The notes under the pieces were generated by a model, which was not told the origin of the DNA, did not search any database, and worked only from the letters and a program-made list of their open reading frames with translations. Both the position numbers and the translations under genes were made by a program. From VXYL01 sp965208525 (GTDB taxonomy: Bacteria > Pseudomonadota > Gammaproteobacteria > Pseudomonadales > Azotimanducaceae): 64,000 nucleotides of DNA. The DNA is taken from assembly GCA_965208525.1 (NCBI GenBank), contig OZ242340.1, positions 3,720,001-3,784,000 on the forward strand, read 5' to 3'. Shown here piece after piece: positions 45,489-52,149 of this stretch; the stretch's first letter is position 1; each line of letters opens with the position of its first letter.

Positions 45489-46957
45489 TCGAGCGCCTCA
45501 AGGCCGGCGCAACTGTGCTGTCGCCAGACGGCACGGCGTTCGCGGTCGATGAGGAACTGGCCGCCGCATTTGAGCCGGGCGACCGGCTGGTAGCGACGCG
45601 GCAAGCCGGCCTCCTCCGCATTCCCGCCGTGGAGGCGCGCCGGGCCGATGCGGCGGTGACGGCGGCGAGCGACGCATTCGGCGCCATGAACGCGGTGAAC
45701 GACGACGCCATCGTCGGTTTCTACGCCGAGGCTTCCGCACGCCTTGAAGACGATGCGGTTTGGAACGCCATTGCCGAAGTCAACGCCGAGGATGTTCGGC
45801 GGGCGCACCGGCGAGGTCGCTCGACGACGCGGCTCGCGGTGTCGGACGCCATGCGCGCCAAGATGATCGAGGGCTTGAGGGGCTGGGCCGAAATGCCTTC
45901 GACGCGCGGTTCGGTGTTGGAGACAATTGCGCACGACGGCTTTCGCGTCGAGCTTGTGGGTGCGGCGTTGGGACCGGTGGCGTTCGTGTTCGAAGGGCGG
46001 CCGAACGTGCTCGCGGACGCGTGCGGGGTGTTGCGGGGGGGCAATACGGTTGTATTTCGCATCGGCTCGGACGCGTTGGAGACGGCTCAGGCGATCATGC
46101 AGCAGGTCGTCCGACCCGCACTCGCCGAAGCCCGATTGCCCGCCGGTGCCGTGTCCTTGGTGGACAGCGCCGCCCATGCCGCCGGCTGGGCGCTCTTCCT
46201 CGATCCGCGATTGGCCTTGGCCGTTGCCCGTGGCTCTGGAGCAGCGGTGGAGTTGCTCGGTGCCTTGGCGCGATCGGCGGGAACGCCGGTGAGCCTGCAC
46301 GGCACGGGCGGGGCTTGGATGGTGGTATCCGAGTCCGCCTCCACCGCGAGCTTGCGCGAGGCCGTGATGCGCTCGCTGGACCGCAAGGTCTGCAACACGC
46401 TCAATACGTGCTGTGTGCTGGGCGCAAACCCACAAGAGCATGTCGCCACGGTGCTCGAGGCGCTCGCCGCCGCTGGGGAGGCGCGCGGACAATCCTTCCG
46501 CCTGCATGTGGCAGATGGCGAGCGGCACCTGGTGCCCGAGTCCATGTTCACGACCCCGGTGCGCGTGATGCGCGCCGAAGGGGAAGTCACGGAGATGCAG
46601 GCGGACATCTTGGCGGCAGACGCGCTCGGTCACGAGTGGGAGTGGGAGGAGACGCCGGAAGTCACGCTCACGGCAGCCGCCACCCTCGACGAGGCCATTG
46701 CCGCATTCAATGCCCAAAGCCCCCGCCTAGTGGGCACCCTGGTGTCCGCCGACACCGATGAGCACGAGCGCTTCTGGCGCACGCTTGACGCCCCCTTCGT
46801 CGGCGACGGGCACACCCGCTGGGTGGATGGCCAGTACGCGCTTGGCAAGCCGGAACTCGGCCTTTCCAACTGGCAGGGCGGCCGCCTCTTTGCGCGGGGG
46901 GGCGTGCTGACCGGCGACAGCGTCTTCACCGTCCGCACACGCTACACCACGACCTAG
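45485..46957 (+). CDS. Aldehyde-dehydrogenase-fold protein, ProA (glutamate-5-semialdehyde dehydrogenase)-like
   Basis: A 490-residue ProA-like aldehyde dehydrogenase with an N-terminal extension (about 65 residues). Typical ProA signatures are NAEDV, FEGRPNVLADACGVL and LPAGAVSLVD; the catalytic Cys303 is in DRKVCNTLNTCCV. The usual C-terminal GPMGLE segment is replaced by GGVLTGDSVFT. ProA reduces glutamyl phosphate to glutamate-5-semialdehyde, but here the gene overlaps hisG by 4 nt in the place where hisD normally lies. It may be a proline-synthesis enzyme, a paralogue with a new aldehyde substrate, or a histidinal-processing enzyme; sequence alone cannot choose. No hisD motif is visible. 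Confidence 0.85.
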   Translation: MIERLKAGATVLSPDGTAFAVDEELAAAFEPGDRLVATRQAGLLRIPAVEARRADAAVTAASDAFGAMNAVNDDAIVGFYAEASARLEDDAVWNAIAEVNAEDVRRAHRRGRSTTRLAVSDAMRAKMIEGLRGWAEMPSTRGSVLETIAHDGFRVELVGAALGPVAFVFEGRPNVLADACGVLRGGNTVVFRIGSDALETAQAIMQQVVRPALAEARLPAGAVSLVDSAAHAAGWALFLDPRLALAVARGSGAAVELLGALARSAGTPVSLHGTGGAWMVVSESASTASLREAVMRSLDRKVCNTLNTCCVLGANPQEHVATVLEALAAAGEARGQSFRLHVADGERHLVPESMFTTPVRVMRAEGEVTEMQADILAADALGHEWEWEETPEVTLTAAATLDEAIAAFNAQSPRLVGTLVSADTDEHERFWRTLDAPFVGDGHTRWVDGQYALGKPELGLSNWQGGRLFARGGVLTGDSVFTVRTRYTTT

Positions 46958-47042
46958 GCACCGGGAACCAATGCCGACGCGCCACGGCGCGCAAGTTCCC
47001 CCGTGGGGCGGGCTTGTCCCGCCCATGTTGAATGCGACAGAA

Positions 47043-47111
47043 GCAGTTGTGCAGCAACTGCCAACGCGCCCGTCAGGGCGCGCCGGGACGGGACAAGTCC
47101 GTCCCCTACGG
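47043..47111. repeat. Dispersed hairpin repeat, copy 2
   Basis: Repeats the composite seen at 9574-9643: GCAGTTG/CAACTGC (perfect 7-bp palindrome), CGCGCCC/GGGCGCG and GGGACGG/CCGTCCC hairpins in the same order. A further perfect 7-bp hairpin lies at 47006-47024. These fill the 324-bp gap 46958-47281, where no gene is recognised. Confidence 0.5.
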
Positions 47112-47281
47112 CCCCTCGACCCGCCCCGGCAAGGTCGCAAGAAGCCTGTTTCTTGTGCGTTGGCGACCCAGCCTCCCGACCGGCTGGTGAACTCGCCGGG
47201 AAAACCATTTGCACTCGCCGAGCGACTGATGAGGCAGACATTCCGCCCCGCCAACACAACCTGGCCAAGGAGGCCATTGCC

Positions 47282-48256
47282 ATGCAACGCAAGCCACCTC
47301 TGACCCCCGCATTGCTTGCGGCCTTTGCCATCACGGCAACACCCATCGCTTCCGCCAGCATCGAGCGCACATTCGCGGTTTCGCCGGGCGGAAGCCTGGT
47401 GGTTGATGCCGAGGCATCGGACGTGCGCATCAGCGGCGGTGCCGACCAAGCGCGTATCGCCGTGCTCCGCGGAAACGACGACGACGCCGACATCCGTGAC
47501 GATTTCGATGTCGCCTTCCATCAATCGGGCGACCGGGTTCAGTTGACCATCCGTGTACGCGACCGCAGCTTCTGGCGCCGCATCTGGCCCGAGCGGCGGC
47601 ACCTGCGGGTGGATGTAGACCTGCCGCGCGAGTTCGATGTCGACGTGAAAACATCCGGCGGCGATCTCAGAGTCGTGCGCCTGTCCGGCAACATCGATGT
47701 CCACACCTCCGGCGGCGACATCCGCTTCCGAGACGTGGACGGCCCCATCCGTGGCCGGACTTCTGGCGGCGACATTCGCCTCGACGGCACCAGTGGCACG
47801 GCAGACATCGAAACATCCGGTGGCGACATCGAACTCGGCAGCATCGGCGGCGAAGTCACGGCGCGCACTTCCGGCGGCGACATCTCTGTCAGGCGCGCGA
47901 ACGCAGCCGTTCAGGTGAAGACCTCGGGCGGCAACATCGTGATCCGCGAGGCAGCCGAGGGAGTGCAGGCAACGACCTCCGGCGGCAGCGTCCGGGCGCA
48001 CCTCAGCACACTGAGCCGCGACAGCAGCCTCACCACGAGCGGCGGCTCCATCACTTTGCGCGTGCCCGAAGACGCCGCCTTCTCCGTCGACGCGAGAACC
48101 GGCGGCGGCAACGTCGCCATCGACGAAGCCTTCGCACTAACCAGCCAAGGCACGAGTTCAAGGAGCCGATTCACCGGCACGGTCAACGGCGGCGGTCCCG
48201 ACGTACGTCTCCGCACCAGCGGCGGCACCATCCGCATCGAACCCCACGAGGGCTAG
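47282..48256 (+). CDS. DUF4097-family exported beta-helix protein
   Basis: A 324-residue secreted protein with a signal peptide (residues 1 to about 26) and about ten repeats of the type T-S-G-G-D/S-x-x-h (KTSGGDLRV, HTSGGDIRF, RTSGGDIRL, ETSGGDIEL, KTSGGNIVI, RTSGGTIRI). Repetition of a Gly-rich turn at about 18-20-residue spacing is typical of the DUF4097 right-handed beta-helix. Function unknown; some members are near anti-sigma systems. ATG at 47282 has CAAGGAGGC upstream. A strong hairpin and a pair of REP-like elements follow. Confidence 0.85.
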   Translation: MQRKPPLTPALLAAFAITATPIASASIERTFAVSPGGSLVVDAEASDVRISGGADQARIAVLRGNDDDADIRDDFDVAFHQSGDRVQLTIRVRDRSFWRRIWPERRHLRVDVDLPREFDVDVKTSGGDLRVVRLSGNIDVHTSGGDIRFRDVDGPIRGRTSGGDIRLDGTSGTADIETSGGDIELGSIGGEVTARTSGGDISVRRANAAVQVKTSGGNIVIREAAEGVQATTSGGSVRAHLSTLSRDSSLTTSGGSITLRVPEDAAFSVDARTGGGNVAIDEAFALTSQGTSSRSRFTGTVNGGGPDVRLRTSGGTIRIEPHEG

Positions 48257-48285
48257 GGCGGACTGGCGCCTCTGCACCCCCGACA

Positions 48286-48352
48286 CCCCCCTTCCGAGAA
48301 ACGGCGAGGAACGCCGTTTCTCGATTCCCCCGCTAGGGGGGAGTGACAGGAA
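48286..48352 (+). repeat. REP-like palindromic element, copy 1
   Basis: About 67 bp: a C-run, a perfect 11-bp hairpin (48296-48306 and 48312-48322), then TCCCCC...GGGGGGAGTGACAGGAA. The reverse complement of 48389-48451 has the same layout. The hairpin could also end transcription of the DUF4097 gene, although it lacks a T-run. Confidence 0.6.
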
Positions 48353-48388
48353 GGCCCTCGCACCCCCAACAACGGTCGTGGCGTGCGC

Positions 48389-48451
48389 TTTCCTGTCACT
48401 CCCCGTTCGCGGGGGAGTCGAGAAAAGCGTCCTCGCTTTTCGGAGGGGGGG
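48389..48451 (-). repeat. REP-like palindromic element, copy 2 (inverted)
   Basis: Inverted relative to copy 1, so the pair forms a BIME-like unit with a 36-bp spacer. It contains TTCCTGTCACTCCCC and an AAAAGCG/CGCTTTT hairpin. Remaining sequence to 48614 holds one more diverged GGGG-type piece near 48507-48535 and no gene. Confidence 0.6.
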
Positions 48452-48614
48452 CCGCCGACCCAAACGCGCGTACGCCACAATCTCCGAACGAAGCCGCTCC
48501 TGGACGCCCCCCTTAAGGGGAGAATTGAGGAAACCGGCAGGTTCTCGGGGTTGGGGGTATGCCGACCGGCTCTCGGAGGGAACCTCTCGCAGCCCTGGTA
48601 CGCCGGCAAGCGCG

Positions 48615-49619
48615 TCAGTCCACGCCAGCGACCACCGGTTCGGTTTCCAGAAGAACGTCGTATTTGCGTCGCACGTCGTCGCGGATGCGCTCGGCGACGT
48701 CGAGAACTTCGCTGCCGGTGGCGCCGCCCCGGTTTACCAGAACGAGGGGTTGGCGTGGCCAGACGCCGACGGCACCGAACTCTCGGCCCCGCCAGCCGGC
48801 GCAATCGATCAGGCGTGCGGCGGAGACTTTCATCCGGCCCTCGTGGGGCCATGCTTGCATGGCCAGCTTGCCACGCAGGGCATCGACCGCGGCTTCGCTG
48901 AGAACCGGATTGCGGAAGAAGCTGCCGACGTTGCCGATGCGGTTTGGGTCCGGGAGCTTGCCTGCCCGTATTCGGGTTACCGCGTCCGCCACGGCCGAGG
49001 GCGTCGGTTCTCCTTTCAGCTCGCCAAGTTCGCGTGCGACATCGGCGTAGCCCGCCTCCACCGACTGGTTGCCAAGGCGCAGCGAGATGCCAGTCACCAC
49101 AAACCGGCCCGCGTCCGTGGACTTGAAGCGGCTGTCGCGATAGGCAAAGGCGCAATCGGACGCTGCCAGTTTGCGAAAGCAGCCGGCCTCGCGGTCATAG
49201 GCATCGACCGACTCCAGCACTTCGCTGAGCTCGCGCCCGTAGGCGCCAATGTTCTGGTATGGCGCCGCCCCCACTGAGCCCGGAATCTCGACGAGGTTTT
49301 CGAGGCCGCGGATCCCTTCGGCAAGCGTGCGCCGCACCAAGTCGGTCCAGGTCTCCCCCGCCGCGGCTCGCACGCGCCACACGCCGCCCCCGAGCGGTTC
49401 GAACGAAATGCCCCGCAGCGCGAGCAGCATGGTGATGCCCGGAAGGCGCCGCCTGAGGACGATGTTCGAGCCGCCGCCGATGAGGGTGACTGGCTGTCCG
49501 TTCGCGTCTGCAGCGTCGAGGCGGCGCGCCAAGGCGTCGCGACTGTCCACCTTGACGAGTTCCTCGGCCTTGCAGGGCACGCCGAGGGTGTTGGGTACTC
49601 GCGCTCGCTTCAAGTGCAT
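48615..49619 (-). CDS. murB: UDP-N-acetylenolpyruvoylglucosamine reductase
   Basis: A 334-residue MurB. FAD-binding TLIGGGSNIVL, the segment PGSVGAAPYQNIGAYG, and the catalytic Ser in GNVGSFFRNPV are present. It catalyses NADPH-dependent reduction of UDP-GlcNAc-enolpyruvate to UDP-MurNAc in peptidoglycan synthesis. Tyr-loop type I organisation is suggested by the length. The ATG at 49619 is chosen; upstream sequence is the REP-like stretch. It lies 29 nt downstream of the alkB-like gene on the same strand. Confidence 0.94.
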   Translation of the reverse strand: MHLKRARVPNTLGVPCKAEELVKVDSRDALARRLDAADANGQPVTLIGGGSNIVLRRRLPGITMLLALRGISFEPLGGGVWRVRAAAGETWTDLVRRTLAEGIRGLENLVEIPGSVGAAPYQNIGAYGRELSEVLESVDAYDREAGCFRKLAASDCAFAYRDSRFKSTDAGRFVVTGISLRLGNQSVEAGYADVARELGELKGEPTPSAVADAVTRIRAGKLPDPNRIGNVGSFFRNPVLSEAAVDALRGKLAMQAWPHEGRMKVSAARLIDCAGWRGREFGAVGVWPRQPLVLVNRGGATGSEVLDVAERIRDDVRRKYDVLLETEPVVAGVD

Positions 49620-49648
49620 GGGTGCGCCCTGTCCCGCTCCAAGGCAGC

Positions 49649-50341
49649 CTACGGCTTCTTCGACTCTCCCCCACGGGGGGAGTGACAGGAGGAGGGGCAC
49701 TTGACGTTGGCGGTGTTGCGGAACGAGAAGCTGATCCGTTCGCCCTTCTCCCGCAGCCGACGCGGCACGCAATGGCGGTAGTCGCGCTGGCTGCGCCCCC
49801 ACATGAGGAATAGCGAACCGCTCGGCAGCGTCACGTCGTGATTGGGGCTTCCCTTTCGCCGTGCCGACATGCGGAACGTGCGTGGCGCGCCGATCGACAC
49901 CGTGGCCACCACCGGCGCGGGGCCCATGTCCCGCTCGTCATCCGAATGCCAGCCCAAATGGTCGTGCCCGGCGCGATAGAGGTTGACCAGCACGAAGTTG
50001 GTGTGCCAACCCGTTGCGGCTGACACCTGTCCCGCCAGGGCACGCACCGCGTCGGGCCACGGTCGCGCTTGCCGCTCCACGCCGCTGTAGCGATATGCCG
50101 CACCCCGCTCGCCGAAGCACACGGACAGTCGTGGCGCAGCCACCTGGCGCCCGAACATGACGAATCGCTCCTGTTGCCAATCGAAGTCGGCGAGGGCCGT
50201 TCTGAGCAAGCTGGTCCTTGAGTCCCGGGCGACGAAGTCCGGCACCAGCAGCGTGTCCGGCACGGGGAAGTCCGCGCCGGCGCGTACCAACGCATCGGGC
50301 GGTGCGTAAATGACCTCCGTCTCCACGGTCGCGACATCCAT
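49649..50341 (-). CDS. AlkB-like 2-oxoglutarate/Fe(II) dioxygenase
   Basis: A 230-residue AlkB-family enzyme. The iron-binding HxD is in GWHSDDERDMG, the second metal His in RHCVPRR, and the 2-oxoglutarate Arg in RISFSFR; NLYRAGHDHLGWH is the AlkB substrate lid. Family role: oxidative demethylation of alkylated DNA or RNA bases. The last about 20 residues (KCPSSCHSPRGGESKKP) come from the REP-like element at 49656-49694 and are not part of the fold. The ATG at 50341 starts just before a tandem hairpin array. Confidence 0.92.
   Translation of the reverse strand: MDVATVETEVIYAPPDALVRAGADFPVPDTLLVPDFVARDSRTSLLRTALADFDWQQERFVMFGRQVAAPRLSVCFGERGAAYRYSGVERQARPWPDAVRALAGQVSAATGWHTNFVLVNLYRAGHDHLGWHSDDERDMGPAPVVATVSIGAPRTFRMSARRKGSPNHDVTLPSGSLFLMWGRSQRDYRHCVPRRLREKGERISFSFRNTANVKCPSSCHSPRGGESKKP
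49656..49694. repeat. REP-like element, partial copy 3
   Basis: Carries TTCGACTCTCCCCCACGGGG and GGAGTGACAGGA, the core of the elements at 48286 and 48389. It overlaps the 3' end of the AlkB-like gene. Confidence 0.5.
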
Positions 50342-50361
50342 CCGCTTATCATAGGCTGGCG

Positions 50362-50440
50362 GCGCGTCCTAAACGGACGCGTTCGCGCGTCCTAAACGGA
50401 CGCGTTCGCGCGTCCTAAACGGACGCGTTCGCGCGTCCCA
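50362..50440. repeat. 23-bp tandem repeat array (three units plus partial)
   Basis: Three exact 23-nt units starting at 50362, 50385 and 50408, with a partial fourth at 50431. Each unit contains the CGCGTCC/GGACGCG inverted repeat with a TAAAC-type loop, so the array can fold into several hairpins. No spacer diversity, so it is not a CRISPR. It is between the alkB-like and SDR genes. Confidence 0.75.
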
Positions 50441-50500
50441 GGAAGACGCGTCGGCAGTTCGCTTACGTGAACGCCTGTCCACACTCACATGGAGCGTTGC

Positions 50501-51271
50501 ATGGAACTCAATGATCGCGTGGCCGTCATCACCGGCGGCGCATCAGGCCTCGGTCGCGCCACCGCCGATACCGTTGTCGCCGCTGGTGGCAAGGTCGCAC
50601 TTCTGGACCTGAACGAGTCCCTGGTGCAGCAGGCCGCAAGCGAACTTGGCGACAATGCGGCGGCATTCGTCGCCAACGTCACCGATGCCGACTCCGTGCA
50701 GGCCGCCATCGACGGCGTCATGGGACGTTTCGGCGCCATCCACATCAACGTCAACTGCGCCGGCATCGGCGCCGCGGCCCGCACGGTAGGTCGCGACGGC
50801 CCCCTGGACCTCGCCGCCTTCAGCTTCGTCATCCAAGTGAACCTCATCGGCACCTTCAACAGCCTGCGCCTGTGCGCCTTCCACATGGGGCAGAACGAGC
50901 CGCTGAACGAAGACGGCGAACGCGGCGTCATCATCAACACCGCCTCCGTCGCCGCCTACGACGGCCAGATCGGCCAAGCCGCCTACAGCGCCAGCAAGGG
51001 CGGCGTGGTCGGCATGACGCTGCCCATCGCCCGCGACCTCGCCCGCTCCGGCATCCGTGTCTGCACCATCGCGCCGGGCCTTTTCGAAACGCCGATGATG
51101 ATGGGCATGCCAGACCGGGTGCGCGGCCCCCTGATCGACATGGTGCAGTTCCCCGATCGCCTGGGCGAGCCGACCGAATACGCCTTGCTCGCCCGGCAGA
51201 TCGTCGAGAACCCCTACCTCAACGGCGAGACGATCCGCTTGGACGGCGGCATTCGGATGCAGCCGCGATAG
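50501..51271 (+). CDS. Short-chain dehydrogenase, 3-hydroxyacyl-CoA dehydrogenase type 2-like
   Basis: A 256-residue SDR. Cofactor motif TGGASGLG at about residues 13-20, NAG-like NCAGIG, and the catalytic set S-x(12)-Y-x-x-x-K in NTASVAAYDGQIGQAAYSASKGG are intact. It resembles HSD17B10-type enzymes, which oxidise 3-hydroxyacyl-CoA (fatty-acid or branched-chain amino-acid breakdown) with NAD. ATG at 50501 has GGAG 6 nt upstream; an earlier ATG at 50489 lacks one. It converges with kdsB across 68 bp and has no partner beta-oxidation genes here. Confidence 0.88.
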   Translation: MELNDRVAVITGGASGLGRATADTVVAAGGKVALLDLNESLVQQAASELGDNAAAFVANVTDADSVQAAIDGVMGRFGAIHINVNCAGIGAAARTVGRDGPLDLAAFSFVIQVNLIGTFNSLRLCAFHMGQNEPLNEDGERGVIINTASVAAYDGQIGQAAYSASKGGVVGMTLPIARDLARSGIRVCTIAPGLFETPMMMGMPDRVRGPLIDMVQFPDRLGEPTEYALLARQIVENPYLNGETIRLDGGIRMQPR

Positions 51272-51339
51272 TGGAGCGCTCCATCTCGGCGGGGACAGGC
51301 CGCGCCATCTAGCCCAAGCAGAGTTTGCTACGTCCGCCG

Positions 51340-52092
<753 letters not shown>

Positions 52093-52149
52093 GCCATCCT
52101 GCATCAAGTCACGCACTCCGCGGCCTGCGGAGCGCTCCTCTTCTTCCAC

